From NCBI GenBank assembly GCA_034435395.1, contig DAOTXK010000064.1, positions 1 to 24,067 of the forward strand: a stretch of DNA of 24,067 nucleotides, written 5' to 3'. The DNA comes from DAOTXK01 sp034435395. Lineage in GTDB: Bacteria; Chloroflexota; Anaerolineae; Aggregatilineales; Ch27. Below, piece by piece: positions 1-7,714 of this stretch; the first letter of the stretch is position 1, and every line of letters starts with the position of its first letter. Below the pieces are notes generated by a model that had not been told where the DNA came from, did not search any database, and saw only the letters and a program-made list of their open reading frames with translations. The translations under genes and the position numbers were made by a program.

Positions 1-16
1 TCTCAGCTCGGTCACC

Positions 17-442
17 GTGCTCGACTTTGAGACCCTGGTCGCCAGACAGACCGGGACCCTCGCCGACGAGGGTAAGGTGGCCGTGGTGGTCGACCGCGAC
101 GAGGAATTCCTGAAGACCGTCCAGACGACCATGAAGGACCTGGGCGTGGGCCTTGTCGCTGCCGCGACGGGCCAGGAAGCCCTGTACACCATTGAAGACC
201 TTGAACCGGATTTGGTCCTGATGGACCTGGTGCTCCCGGACACCCACGCCTGGGAAATTTTGGCCAGGATGAAAGCCAACCAGGCTCTGGCCGCCATCCC
301 CGTCATCATCGTCAGCAGCCTGGGCTCGCAGGCCGACCAGGCTTTTGCCCTGACGGTGGCCAAAGTGCACGACTATCTGGTCAAACCGATCAGCCCCGGA
401 CGACTTCGCCAGAGTGTGTGGACCGCGCTTAAAGGTCTCTGA
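17..442 (+). CDS. Response regulator receiver-domain protein, possibly 5'-truncated
   Basis: Stand-alone CheY-like receiver domain, which would accept a phosphoryl group from a histidine kinase and signal by protein contact. Residues below count from the GTG at 17. The acidic pair is D26/D28 (VVVDRDEE), the phospho-acceptor is D70 in LVLMDLVLPD, the conserved Ser is S100 (VIIVSS) and the conserved Lys is K123 in LVKP, so all receiver residues are present. The domain fills residues 20-141 and no output domain follows. The reading frame stays open upstream to base 2, so the GTG may be internal and more protein, perhaps a kinase or another receiver, may lie outside the window. No partner kinase is visible. 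The receiver call is firm; the start and the pathway are not known. Confidence 0.85.
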   Translation: MLDFETLVARQTGTLADEGKVAVVVDRDEEFLKTVQTTMKDLGVGLVAAATGQEALYTIEDLEPDLVLMDLVLPDTHAWEILARMKANQALAAIPVIIVSSLGSQADQAFALTVAKVHDYLVKPISPGRLRQSVWTALKGL

Positions 443-725
443 GTGTCCATCCCCCCATAGAGTCCCCCTGTTCTCCACTCGATCCCCTGCCCGCCTGCCC
501 CCAGGTTATGGCGCTGACTCATCTTAGCCTGTATAGTAAGGGCTTGGCGAGCCAGTTTTCCGGCCTGCGCTGGTCAGCGGTCTGCTGCAATACCTGGTTC
601 TCTCAGGCCGGTCAGGACCTTCACCGGTCCGGTAACGCCATGCGCGCCCCCTGCACCAGGCTCCGGTCATGAGAGAGGCTGGCCGCCGGGCGAACGGCCA
701 TCGCAGCCACAAATCCGAGGTCTTC

Positions 726-1739
726 ATGATCTTTGTCACCGGCGGCACGGGCTTCTTAGGACATAACCTGATCCCCTGCCTGGCCACGCAGGGCCACCGC
801 CTCCGGGTACTGGTCCGCCAGCCGAAGGAGCATCGCTGGCTGGCGGACTACAACGTTGAAGTCATCCAGGGCACCCTGTCTGACGCAGCCATCATTGAGC
901 AGGCCGTTAAGGGCTGCCAGTATGTGATCCATGCTGGCGGGCTGTTTCGGATGTGGGGCAAGGCCCCCGCCTTTGAGCGCGCCAACGTCCAGGGCACGAT
1001 CAACGTCCTGGAAGCCACGCTCAGGGCTGGCGTGGAACGGTACATCCATGTTTCCACCATTGCCGTCGTTGGCAACCCCAGCCCAGGACGGATCATCGAC
1101 GAAACCCATCCCGCCCACCCGGCTGATCCCTACCAGAAAAGCAAGCTGGCCGGGGAACACACCGTACTGCGCTACATCCGCGAGCGCGGTTTACCCGGCA
1201 TCATCATGCGACCCGGCGCTTTTTATGGCCCTCATGGCCGCTACGCGTTTAATCGGCTGTTTTTTGAGGACCCCCTCAAGGGGCTGCTCATCAAGGTCGC
1301 GGGCGGCAGACACGTGATCTTCCCCGTATATATCGAGGACGTGGCGGAGGCCATCTGCCGCGCTCTGTGCTGCGGACGAATCGGTGAAATCTACAATATC
1401 TGTGGCGATCCCCTGACCCACAACGAGGCCAACGACATCATCAGCGAAGAAGCAGGCATCACCCGCTTCCGCGTCAATGCGCCAACCTGGGCCATGATCA
1501 CGCTGGCCCTGGTCTGGACATGGCTGTCCGAGTACACCGGCGTGGAGCCTTATTACCCGATCAACCTGCGCTCCTATGTGTTCAACGACTGGCAGACCTC
1601 CAGTGAGAAAGCCCGCGACGAACTGGGGTTTCGTCCCACGCCGTTTCGGGAAGGGGTGCGCAAGACGCTGGCCTGGTACCGGGCACAGGGCTTCTCCTGG
1701 GCCAGGAAACGCGGGCCAATACCAGTCAGCAAGTCTTAG
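726..1739 (+). CDS. NAD-dependent epimerase/dehydratase (extended SDR, HpnA/3-beta-HSD-like)
   Basis: Extended short-chain dehydrogenase of 337 residues, expected to use NAD(P) on a nucleotide sugar or sterol/isoprenoid-like substrate in the cytoplasm. The Rossmann motif TGGTGFLG is at residues 5-12 directly after the start, Ser/Thr at 110-111 (HVST), and the catalytic YQKSK at Y136/K140. The frame is open upstream to an ATG at 669, but ATG 726 is preferred: GAGG at 717-720 is 5 bases upstream, and the Rossmann strand must begin here. The overall pattern resembles hopanoid-associated epimerases (HpnA), with no squalene-hopene cyclase in view, so the substrate is open. The 283-base gap before it shows only a weak TATAGT at 532-537 as a possible -10, without a good -35. 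Confidence 0.85.
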   Translation: MIFVTGGTGFLGHNLIPCLATQGHRLRVLVRQPKEHRWLADYNVEVIQGTLSDAAIIEQAVKGCQYVIHAGGLFRMWGKAPAFERANVQGTINVLEATLRAGVERYIHVSTIAVVGNPSPGRIIDETHPAHPADPYQKSKLAGEHTVLRYIRERGLPGIIMRPGAFYGPHGRYAFNRLFFEDPLKGLLIKVAGGRHVIFPVYIEDVAEAICRALCCGRIGEIYNICGDPLTHNEANDIISEEAGITRFRVNAPTWAMITLALVWTWLSEYTGVEPYYPINLRSYVFNDWQTSSEKARDELGFRPTPFREGVRKTLAWYRAQGFSWARKRGPIPVSKS

Positions 1740-1740
1740 C

Positions 1741-1749
1741 TGGTATAAT
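1741..1749 (+). promoter_or_regulatory. Extended -10 promoter for nnr
   Basis: TGGTATAAT is a perfect extended -10 (TGn plus TATAAT), beginning 2 bases after the stop codon of the upstream epimerase gene. No good -35 is visible at 16-18 bases, which is typical for extended -10 promoters. A start site near 1756 would give a leader of about 34 bases to the nnr ATG, so nnr probably has its own transcript besides any read-through. Confidence 0.6.
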
Positions 1750-1789
1750 CACCGCCAACACACGCTACCCGACCAGGGAGAAGGTCCTT

Positions 1790-3490
1790 ATGGTAAAAAT
1801 CGTCACGGTCGACGAAATGCGCGCCATCGAACAGCGGGCCGACGCCGCTGGGGTCAGCTATGACCAGATGATGGATCAGGCGGGGCGCGCGCTGGCCGAC
1901 CGCGTCCTGGCCCTGCTGGCCGACCGGCCGGCCGCGCGGATCACGGTGCTGGTCGGTCCCGGCAACAATGGCGGGGACGCGCTGGTGGCCGGGCGATTGA
2001 TCGCCGAGGAGAGCGACCACGAGGTCAGTTTCTACCTGTACAAGGCCCGCGACGAGGACGACCGGGTCTTTGCCCCTGTTCGGAAGGCCGGGTTGTTCGT
2101 CGCCGAAGCGGCCAGCGACCAGCGTTACCGCGTGCTGAAAAACCTGATCCACACCTCCCAGGTGATCATTGATGGCCTGTTGGGCATCGGCCTGCGCCTG
2201 CCCATCAAGGGCGAGCTGGCCGACTTTATGGATGCCGTTCAGAAGGCGATCGCAGCGGCTCGCCAGCCTGAATCATCGCGTTCCTACCAGACCCCGGCTG
2301 AGCCAGCGGCCTGGACGGAGGCCGGGCCATACATCATCGCCGTGGACTGCCCCAGCGGCCTGGACTGCGATACGGGCGCGGTTGATCCGGTGGCGATCAA
2401 GGCTGACGAAACGGTCACCTTCATCGCCGCCAAGCCTGGTCAGGTGCTCTTCCCCGGCGCGGGCATGGTTGGCACGCTGCACATCGCGGACATCGGCGTG
2501 CCACCCAAACTTTACAAAGACATTTCCCTGGAGATTCCCACTGGCGCAGATATTCGGGCGCTCCTGCCGACGCTGCCCCCGGACGCGCACAAGGGCACCT
2601 TTGGCAAGGTCATGATCGTCGCCGGATCGCTCAACTACACCGGCGCGGCAGCCATGGCCGCCTCAGCCGCCTACCGCGCTGGCGCAGGGCTGGTCACGGT
2701 GGGCGCGCCGCAGCCGATTGTGCCTATCCTGGCAGCCCAGGTCCCCGAAGCCACCTGGCTCCTCCTGCCACACGACATGGGCGTGATCGATGAAAAAGCG
2801 GCTGACATCCTGCTTAAAGAACTGGAAGGCTACAACGCGCTGCTCATGGGACCCGGTTGGGGTCGCGAACAGACCACCCAGGACTTCCTGCGCGCCATCC
2901 TGAGCGTCGATTTCCACCAGCACCCCAGGCGACCGATCAGCTTCGTGCCGACGGCCTCTGGCCCAGAGTCGGGCACCGCCGGGCACGCCCCTGTACTGCC
3001 GCCCCTGGTCATCGATGCCGACGGCCTTAACCTGCTCAGCGACATCGAAGACTGGTGGAGGCTGCTCCCCCCACAGACCATTCTGACCCCCCACCCCGGC
3101 GAAATGGCCCGTCTGACCGGTCTCAGCCGCGAGGAAGTCCAGCAGAATCGGATCCGGCTGGCGAGGGAGAAGGCCAAAGCCTGGAACTGCGTCGTGGTGC
3201 TGAAGGGAGCACACACGGTGATCGCCGGGCCGGGCGGCCGTACCGCCGTGCTGCCCTTCGCGGAACCGGCCCTGGCGACCGCCGGCACGGGCGACGTGCT
3301 GGCCGGGGCAATAGCCGGTCTGCTGGGCCAGGGTCTCGCCCCGTTAGATGCCGCGATAGCCGCCGCTTACCTGCATGGCCTGGCGGGCAAATACGCCGCC
3401 GCTGAACTGAACACCGCCCGGAGCGTCATCGCTCACGATGTGCTGAACAAACTTTCCCAGGCGATCAGCACCGTTGAGCACACCGTATGA
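1790..3490 (+). CDS. nnr: Bifunctional NAD(P)H-hydrate epimerase / ADP-dependent NAD(P)H-hydrate dehydratase
   Basis: Metabolite-repair enzyme that returns hydrated NADH and NADPH (NADHX, NADPHX) to the normal coenzymes: the N-terminal half interconverts R and S epimers and the C-terminal half dehydrates the S form using ADP. The YjeF_N domain spans about residues 1-240, with GPGNNGGDAL at 57-66, D128 in IIDGLLGIGL and CPSGLDCDTG near 187-196. The ribokinase-like dehydratase follows, with HKGTFGKV near 267, DADGLNLL near 409, TPHPGEM near 433 and catalytic GTGD at 499-502. At 566 residues it is longer than usual because of polar loops near 158-180 and 375-405. The ribosome site is GGGAGAAGG at 1776-1784. 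The gene is convergent with the minus-strand pair at 3592-4382. Confidence 0.95.
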   Translation: MVKIVTVDEMRAIEQRADAAGVSYDQMMDQAGRALADRVLALLADRPAARITVLVGPGNNGGDALVAGRLIAEESDHEVSFYLYKARDEDDRVFAPVRKAGLFVAEAASDQRYRVLKNLIHTSQVIIDGLLGIGLRLPIKGELADFMDAVQKAIAAARQPESSRSYQTPAEPAAWTEAGPYIIAVDCPSGLDCDTGAVDPVAIKADETVTFIAAKPGQVLFPGAGMVGTLHIADIGVPPKLYKDISLEIPTGADIRALLPTLPPDAHKGTFGKVMIVAGSLNYTGAAAMAASAAYRAGAGLVTVGAPQPIVPILAAQVPEATWLLLPHDMGVIDEKAADILLKELEGYNALLMGPGWGREQTTQDFLRAILSVDFHQHPRRPISFVPTASGPESGTAGHAPVLPPLVIDADGLNLLSDIEDWWRLLPPQTILTPHPGEMARLTGLSREEVQQNRIRLAREKAKAWNCVVVLKGAHTVIAGPGGRTAVLPFAEPALATAGTGDVLAGAIAGLLGQGLAPLDAAIAAAYLHGLAGKYAAAELNTARSVIAHDVLNKLSQAISTVEHTV

Positions 3491-3591
3491 CCGCAGCCGT
3501 CGCCTGTATATACCAAAACAGAGCAGCGCCCTGATTGGCGGGCTGCCCTGCTTACCACCCCAACGGCGATTGGTGAATGTCTGGCTGCGGA

Positions 3592-3849
3592 TTATGGCTC
3601 CGGGGAAACCTCGAGCTGGCGTTGTCGCGCCACGGCTTTGCCCTCGGCCACGGCATCGGCGATACGCTCGCCGACAACCACCTGCCCGGCCCTGGCCCCG
3701 ATGGCAGACCCCCGTTGCAGCAGTTGCCGCCGCAGGTCCGCGCCGCTCAACGGTGCCTTCCACAGCCCGATGGCCGCCCCCACCAGACCGCCCAGCACCA
3801 CGCCGACCCAGAAAGCCCCGCTGCCGCCCTTTGGCTGTGAGGATCGCAT
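3592..3849 (-). CDS. YtxH-like small membrane protein
   Basis: Protein of 85 residues with one N-terminal membrane segment rich in Gly and Val (about residues 11-29, FWVGVVLGGLVGAAIGLW), followed by KAPLSGADLRRQLLQRG and an amphipathic, charged tail. This is the YtxH layout: a glycine-rich helix, then a short conserved lap and a helical tail in the cytoplasm. The biochemical role of YtxH proteins is unclear; in Bacillus they belong to general-stress/envelope operons. The start lies 2 bases downstream of the stop of the DUF948-like gene, so the two are translationally linked. A plus-strand frame covers the same bases but looks like composition-driven shadow sequence. Confidence 0.75.
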   Translation of the reverse strand: MRSSQPKGGSGAFWVGVVLGGLVGAAIGLWKAPLSGADLRRQLLQRGSAIGARAGQVVVGERIADAVAEGKAVARQRQLEVSPEP

Positions 3850-3851
3850 CC

Positions 3852-4382
3852 CTACTCTCCTTCTTCGGGAACTGCCGCTGTGCGGCCCCCGCCCTTCGCT
3901 CGGACCGCCCGCCGCACCCCCAGCAGTTCCCGGAGTATCGCCAGCAGCCAGCTTAAGAAGCCCCCAGTTCGGATGACCGGGTCGGCCACGTGGCGGCTCA
4001 TGAAGGTCGCCGTACCCCTGACCGTCTTCACCGTGTCATTCGTCTGTTGCAGGATCGGTTTGATTTCATTCTGGAGCAGGTTCGTCAGGCGGGCTAACTG
4101 CAATACCAGGATGATCAACGCCGCGCCAACCAGAATCCCTTCCAACGCCAGCATGATGACAAAAAAATCGCGGACGATCTGGACTCCGCCCGCCGCGCCG
4201 GGGCTGGCCAGGGCCAGGATCAGGGCCCCCACAAACCCGGCCACCAGAACAACCATCAGCCCCCCAATAAAGCCGATGATCAGCTTGATGGCGCTGATAC
4301 CACCCGACTCCGAGGTCCCACGGCTGGCGACAGGCTGTGCGGCAGCGTCATTGCTTTTCGGCTCCTGCGATTGATCGGTCAT
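3852..4382 (-). CDS. DUF948-like (YtxG-type) membrane protein
   Basis: Protein of 176 residues: a polar Gln/Ser/Ala-rich N-terminus (1-30), membrane helix 1 at about 32-60, membrane helix 2 at about 72-98, then a helical stretch with NEIKPILQQTNDTVKTVRG and HVADPVIRTGGFLSWL, similar to the post-membrane region of DUF948/YtxG proteins, and a basic then acidic tail. The start is taken at ATG 4382, preceded by GGTGAGGGG, rather than the in-frame ATG at 4418, because the latter lies at the -10 element. Together with the YtxH-like gene it matches the ytxG-ytxH arrangement of Bacillus. Function is unknown; an envelope role is inferred. Confidence 0.7.
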   Translation of the reverse strand: MTDQSQEPKSNDAAAQPVASRGTSESGGISAIKLIIGFIGGLMVVLVAGFVGALILALASPGAAGGVQIVRDFFVIMLALEGILVGAALIILVLQLARLTNLLQNEIKPILQQTNDTVKTVRGTATFMSRHVADPVIRTGGFLSWLLAILRELLGVRRAVRAKGGGRTAAVPEEGE

Positions 4383-4406
4383 AGGCCCCTCACCTATTAT
4401 GGCAAC

Positions 4407-4434
4407 AGTATAACGCATGCCAGTCGGAAGACAA
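4407..4434 (-). promoter_or_regulatory. Sigma-70-type promoter for the YtxG/YtxH-like pair
   Basis: On the minus strand, -35 TTGTCT (4429-4434) and -10 TATACT (4407-4412) are separated by 16 bases. The predicted start of transcription near 4400 leaves a leader of about 18 bases to the ATG at 4382, with a strong purine-rich ribosome site in between. It excludes the upstream ATG at 4418 as the translation start. Confidence 0.55.
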
Positions 4435-4456
4435 AGACGGGCGAGTATGGTTGAAG

Positions 4457-4726
4457 CTAGGGACGGCGCGAAGGCCGGGTGACGAATAGACGCGCCGCCA
4501 GCAACGCCGTCCAGGCCCCCGCCGTTGCCGAAAACGCGTTAATCTGGCCGATCTTAAAGACTTCCACCCCCAACATCCTCCCGGCGAAGTCTCCGACGGC
4601 GAAACCCAACCATCCGGCCAGCAGGTACAGCGCCAGACGACGCACATCTCCCCCGACGAGGAGGTGAAAAACCGCCCCATAGACCGTGGCCAGGATAAAA
4701 GCGAAGGTTACAGCCGGGCTGGGCAT
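4457..4726 (-). CDS. Small multi-pass membrane protein, unknown function
   Basis: Not recognised as a named family. The 89-residue product is mostly hydrophobic, with about three membrane segments: PAVTFAFILATVYGAVFHLL near the N-terminus, LALYLLAGWLGFAVGDFAG in the middle, and INAFSATAGAWTALLAARLF near the C-terminus; it ends in TRPSRRP. The membrane segments are broken by small polar turns (GGDVRR, GVEVFKIGQ). An in-frame GTG at 4738 abuts the AGAGG ribosome site, so ATG 4726, 11 bases after it, is preferred. It lies upstream of, and on the same strand as, the YtxG/YtxH-like pair and is divergent from the DUF3307 gene. A possible minus-strand -10, TATGAT, is at 4761-4766. Confidence 0.6.
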   Translation of the reverse strand: MPSPAVTFAFILATVYGAVFHLLVGGDVRRLALYLLAGWLGFAVGDFAGRMLGVEVFKIGQINAFSATAGAWTALLAARLFVTRPSRRP

Positions 4727-4780
4727 ACCGGAAGCCACCTCTTACGGCGTATCAGCGACTATCATAAAACACTCCAGGAA

Positions 4781-4789
4781 TGGTAAAAT
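4781..4789 (+). promoter_or_regulatory. Extended -10 promoter for the DUF3307 gene
   Basis: TGGTAAAAT matches the extended -10 form seen at 1741 and 20526. It overlaps the first in-frame ATG (4780) of the downstream gene, so that ATG would lie upstream of the transcript start near 4796 and cannot be the translation start. A TATGAT on the other strand at 4761-4766 may drive the divergent small membrane protein. Confidence 0.5.
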
Positions 4790-4848
4790 CCGGACATACT
4801 TGGCCATCCAAACTCACAACACTCTGCAATGTAGAAGGGCCTGACCCG

Positions 4849-5529
4849 GTGGTTGCACCCCAACTGATCTTCGCCCACTTGCTGGCCGATTATGTCCTAC
4901 AAACCGACTGGCTGGCAACTCGCAAAGAGCGATTCGATCCCCAGGAGATTCACTCGTGGGGCGGCCTGCTCCTGCACGGCACAATAGTCTGGCTGGCCTC
5001 GTTGGCGGTCCTGGCACCCCACATCGGCCTGCTCTGGCCCTACGTCACCGTCCTCACCCTGATCCATACCGTTCAAGATGCGCTGAAAATTCAGATCAAC
5101 TCCCGCTGGCATATTCCCACCCTGATTCCCTACCTCGTCGACCAGGCATTACACATCGTAGCCATTCTGATCTTCCAGGCGGTGGTCACCCGCCGGTTCA
5201 CCCTGGAAAACAACCCGACGGTGCTCACTCTGATGATGGTGGGGTCATCGGTGGTGGCGGTCACGCGCTTTTACGAAGTGAGCTGGTGGGCCAACTGGCG
5301 GGAGATATATGCCTATATCGTCCGCTGGCGGTACTGGGGTTATGCCGAGCGGACGACCATGCTGCTGTTGAGCGCGATCGGGTGGTGGTGGCTGTCCCCC
5401 CTGGCCATCGCCCCCCGGCTGTACACGGCCCAACGCCGGGGAAAACCCATCTGGGCGCAACCGGCAGGCATACCCGAACTCTTGCTAGGGGTCGTGTTTT
5501 CGGTGATACTTGGCTTGGCGTTCCGATGA
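4849..5529 (+). CDS. DUF3307 family integral membrane protein
   Basis: Polytopic membrane protein of about 226 residues. Three spaced signatures identify DUF3307: QLIFAHLLADYVLQTDWLA at the N-terminus (H-x2-A-D-x3-Q), HTVQDALK in the second third, and LVDQALHI after it. About five or six hydrophobic segments can be seen, the last being the C-terminal LLLGVVFSVILGLAF. The function of the family is not established. Start chosen: GTG 4849 with GAAGGG at 4834-4839, nine bases upstream, because the longer frame from ATG 4780 begins inside a -10 element and adds 23 residues without family similarity. The SRPBCC gene follows after 44 bases on the same strand, probably in the same transcript. Confidence 0.75.
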   Translation: MVAPQLIFAHLLADYVLQTDWLATRKERFDPQEIHSWGGLLLHGTIVWLASLAVLAPHIGLLWPYVTVLTLIHTVQDALKIQINSRWHIPTLIPYLVDQALHIVAILIFQAVVTRRFTLENNPTVLTLMMVGSSVVAVTRFYEVSWWANWREIYAYIVRWRYWGYAERTTMLLLSAIGWWWLSPLAIAPRLYTAQRRGKPIWAQPAGIPELLLGVVFSVILGLAFR

Positions 5530-5573
5530 CCGTCCCCTGAGGTCCTGGTACCTGGCGAAGAACGGGAAAGATC

Positions 5574-6794
5574 ATGACGTTGATCGATCATCGTGTGCTG
5601 ATTGACGCATCGCCGGAGGCGATCTGGCAGGTGCTCGGCGACCTGTCGGCCCTGCCCAAATGGCACGCCAACTGCACCCAGGTCAGCATCCTGACCACCC
5701 AGCCGCGCGGCGCAGGAGCACGCCGCCGGGTCACCATGCAGCGTGGCCCCGCCATCGTGGAAGAGTTTCTTTCCTGGTACGACAATATCGGCTATGAGTA
5801 CACCATCGTCGACGGTCCAGGCTTTCGTCAAAACCGTGGCTTTATCCGTCTGCAGGCCATCCATGAAGGCACGATCGTGCAGTGGACCTTCGAATACCAG
5901 CTTGGCGGGGTGCTGGCCGGTCTGCGCGACTCCTTATCCCTCCGCCGCCGCCTGGACGACGAGATTGCCGAGAGCCTGAATCGTTTGAAGCGGCTGGTGG
6001 AATCGGCGGGAGCCGGTATGGACGCCGCCACACGTGAGAAAGTCACCATGCGGCCGGCACCCAACGCGAGCGAGCGGGCGGCGCTGGGCGAGCGCCAGAT
6101 AGCCGCCCGTAAGGCTGCCACAGCGGAGACAGTGGCCAGGATGGCCCCGTTGCCGCCCCAGGCAGAGACCGCCGCGGACGAAGAGGTCTCGCTCGCAGCG
6201 GTAGAAGCCCCCGCCCAGGCCGCCGACGAGCAGGCCGAGGCGGTGACGGTGACCGTCGAAGAACCGCCGCTGCACACGACAGATACCAGGCCCCACCCGC
6301 CGGTCAGCGCTGCCCCGGCGGATACCACACGCCCGGCCATCGTCATCGACGAGGCCCCCCTGGAACCGCCCTTCGCCCTGCCCGGCGACAAAAACGATGT
6401 GCTTGCGGCGGAAATGGCAGCCGAGGAGCCGCCGATCAGCGCCGAAGATACCAGGCCGCGGATAGCCATGTCGGCGACCACGGGGGAACCTGGCCAGGCA
6501 CCCGGACCAACGCCGGAACCCGCCCGGAGCATGCCCGAGGAGCGCCCGACCGAAGCGGAGCCAGAGCCGCCGTCTGCCCCCGACGCCGAACCACCCCCGT
6601 CCGACGAGGCGCTTCCACCGCCTCCCCTGCCTCGCCGGGATGTCGAACCGGTCGGCCCAAGCATCTGGGAAGTGTTCGGCCTGCAGCCGCCCAGCCAGGC
6701 CACCGCCGAAACGCCCACCGACGAAGAAGCAGACTCCGCCCCCTCCGATGACTCGCCAGACGCCGAAGACGAAGGCGCGAAGGACTCAGTCTGA
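5574..6794 (+). CDS. SRPBCC (polyketide cyclase/START-like) protein with long disordered acidic tail
   Basis: Residues 1-145 form an SRPBCC helix-grip domain, a lipid- or hydrophobe-binding fold: IDASPEAIWQVLGDLSALPKW at the start, WTFEYQLGG near 104-112, and a C-terminal helix with DDEIAESLNRLKRLVE. Residues 150-406 are low-complexity, rich in Pro, Ala, Glu and Asp, with no predicted fold. In this tail DTRP recurs (237-240 and 292-295, with DTTRP at 250-254), and one hydrophobic island, SIWEVFGLQPP (363-373), stands alone in otherwise polar sequence. The ligand is unknown. The ribosome site is GGGAAAG just before the ATG. It follows the DUF3307 gene. A minus-strand frame across the tail is Ser/Gly-rich shadow sequence. 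Confidence 0.8.
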   Translation: MTLIDHRVLIDASPEAIWQVLGDLSALPKWHANCTQVSILTTQPRGAGARRRVTMQRGPAIVEEFLSWYDNIGYEYTIVDGPGFRQNRGFIRLQAIHEGTIVQWTFEYQLGGVLAGLRDSLSLRRRLDDEIAESLNRLKRLVESAGAGMDAATREKVTMRPAPNASERAALGERQIAARKAATAETVARMAPLPPQAETAADEEVSLAAVEAPAQAADEQAEAVTVTVEEPPLHTTDTRPHPPVSAAPADTTRPAIVIDEAPLEPPFALPGDKNDVLAAEMAAEEPPISAEDTRPRIAMSATTGEPGQAPGPTPEPARSMPEERPTEAEPEPPSAPDAEPPPSDEALPPPPLPRRDVEPVGPSIWEVFGLQPPSQATAETPTDEEADSAPSDDSPDAEDEGAKDSV

Positions 6795-6882
6795 GGGAGC
6801 CATGCTCGACCTGAGAGGGGACCAGGGCATACGCGCCCCCTCGCCTCTGCCCGTCGGTGGTCCTGCGCCAGCAGAAATAATC

Positions 6883-6907
6883 GAAGCCGGTCGCGCGGAC
6901 CGGCTTC
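6883..6907 (-). terminator. Intrinsic terminator of tRNA-His
   Basis: Perfect 10-base-pair stem (GAAGCCGGTC at 6883-6892 with GACCGGCTTC at 6898-6907) and a 5-base loop, followed on the minus strand by GATTATTTCT. The T-rich side points to termination of the minus-strand tRNA transcript, whose 3' end is only 6 bases away. It may also stop plus-strand read-through from the SRPBCC gene, though no T-tract lies on that side. Confidence 0.75.
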
Positions 6908-6912
6908 CGTTG

Positions 6913-6989
6913 TGGGGTGACTGGTGGGATTCGAACCCACGATCTTCTGGGCCACAACCAGACGTGTTAACCACTACACTACAGCCACC
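6913..6989 (-). tRNA. tRNA-His (GTG anticodon)
   Basis: Complete cloverleaf on the minus strand, 77 bases. The acceptor stem has 8 pairs, GGTGGCTG with CAGTCACC, which includes the histidine-specific extra pair G-1:C73, followed by an encoded CCA. The D stem is GTGT/ACAC, the anticodon stem TCTGG/CCAGA encloses loop TTGTGGC with anticodon GTG (His), and the T arm is GTGGG-TTCGAAT-CCCAC. One G:U pair lies in the acceptor stem. It is a single-gene unit with its own -10 upstream and a strong terminator downstream. Confidence 0.97.
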
Positions 6990-7026
6990 ATGTGCCGCGT
7001 GCCAGGCGGCTTTGAACCACAGCAGC

Positions 7027-7032
7027 AGTATA
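7027..7032 (-). promoter_or_regulatory. -10 element of tRNA-His promoter
   Basis: TATACT on the minus strand, inside TTATACTG, 37 bases upstream of the mature tRNA 5' end. It is the same -10 hexamer as that upstream of the YtxG/YtxH-like pair. No convincing -35 is seen at 16-18 bases. Confidence 0.45.
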
Positions 7033-7063
7033 ACACACCCCACCGTCGATCACTAGGGTGAGT

Positions 7064-7714
7064 TCAGTCTCTTTCAGCGATTATAACCACCACCTGGCTG
7101 CGTGGGTAAGAAACGGTTGCCTGCTTCAGGTGGAATCCGGCATCCGCGAACCGCCGCTCCAGGTCAGCCGCCCAGGGTCCCCGCTGTCCGGTCACGCGGT
7201 AGGCCCACTCCAGGGCAGCCCGCACGATGCCGCCACCCGTCAGCAACCCGTTGGCCACGATCACCAGCCGCCCGCCCGGCTGCAAGACGCGATACACCTC
7301 TCCCAGCGTCTCCGGCGCGACGATGAATTCGGTTGGAAACGTGCTGACGACCGCCGGGAAGCTGGCCGCGGGAAAGGGAAGCTGTTCCGCCCGGCCCCGC
7401 ACCAACTGCGGTCGGATGCGGTGGCGCAGCAGCTTGCGCCGGGCCAGCCGCCCCATATACGGCGACAGATCATAGCCGACGGACGTCAGGCCCGCTGTGC
7501 GCAGGTCTATCTGAAGGTTTCCCGTGCCGTGCGCCAGTTCCAGCACGCGCGCCCCCGGCGGCACAGACAAATATCGGAGCGCTGCCCGCTGCCATGATCG
7601 CCAGTCCCCCATCGACACGAGCCAGCTCACCAGGTCATAGGTCCAGGCCAGCTCGTTGTATAGCAGGCGAAAGCCAAGCCGGATCAACCCCCACCAGGCG
7701 CGCGACAGAATCAC
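7064..7714 (-). CDS. Class I SAM-dependent methyltransferase
   Basis: Protein of 216 residues with a Methyltransf_11-type Rossmann fold. A hydrophobic, possibly membrane-facing N-terminus (ILSRAWWGLIRLGFRLLYNE) precedes motif I LELAHGTGN at 58-66; D82 in SVGYDLS would bind the SAM ribose; AEQLPFP marks motif II, and EVYRVLQPGGRLVIVANG is the typical post-II/III strand. The substrate cannot be told; UbiE-like and lipid methyltransferases share this pattern. Its start overlaps the stop of the ChbG/YdjC-like gene by 4 bases (ATGA), so the two are translationally coupled and may act on the same compound. Last gene of the long minus-strand run that begins with sufC. Confidence 0.85.
   Translation of the reverse strand: MILSRAWWGLIRLGFRLLYNELAWTYDLVSWLVSMGDWRSWQRAALRYLSVPPGARVLELAHGTGNLQIDLRTAGLTSVGYDLSPYMGRLARRKLLRHRIRPQLVRGRAEQLPFPAASFPAVVSTFPTEFIVAPETLGEVYRVLQPGGRLVIVANGLLTGGGIVRAALEWAYRVTGQRGPWAADLERRFADAGFHLKQATVSYPRSQVVVIIAERD

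Noticed and set aside
532..537. TATAGT as a promoter for the epimerase gene
   Set aside because: No -35 at the right distance and no extended -10 TGn; the leader would be about 180 bases. Too weak to list as a feature.
3491..3591. GCAGC-rich imperfect hairpin between nnr and the YtxH-like gene as a terminator
   Set aside because: The stem has a bulge and no T-tract follows on either strand.
3474..3956. A 160-codon plus-strand frame overlapping the end of nnr
   Set aside because: It overlaps nnr and the YtxH-like gene, is Pro/Arg-rich, and has no ribosome site or domain.
5828..6955. A 375-codon minus-strand frame rich in Ser, Ala and Gly
   Set aside because: It is the reverse complement of the SRPBCC tail and runs into the tRNA-His region; no domain is seen.
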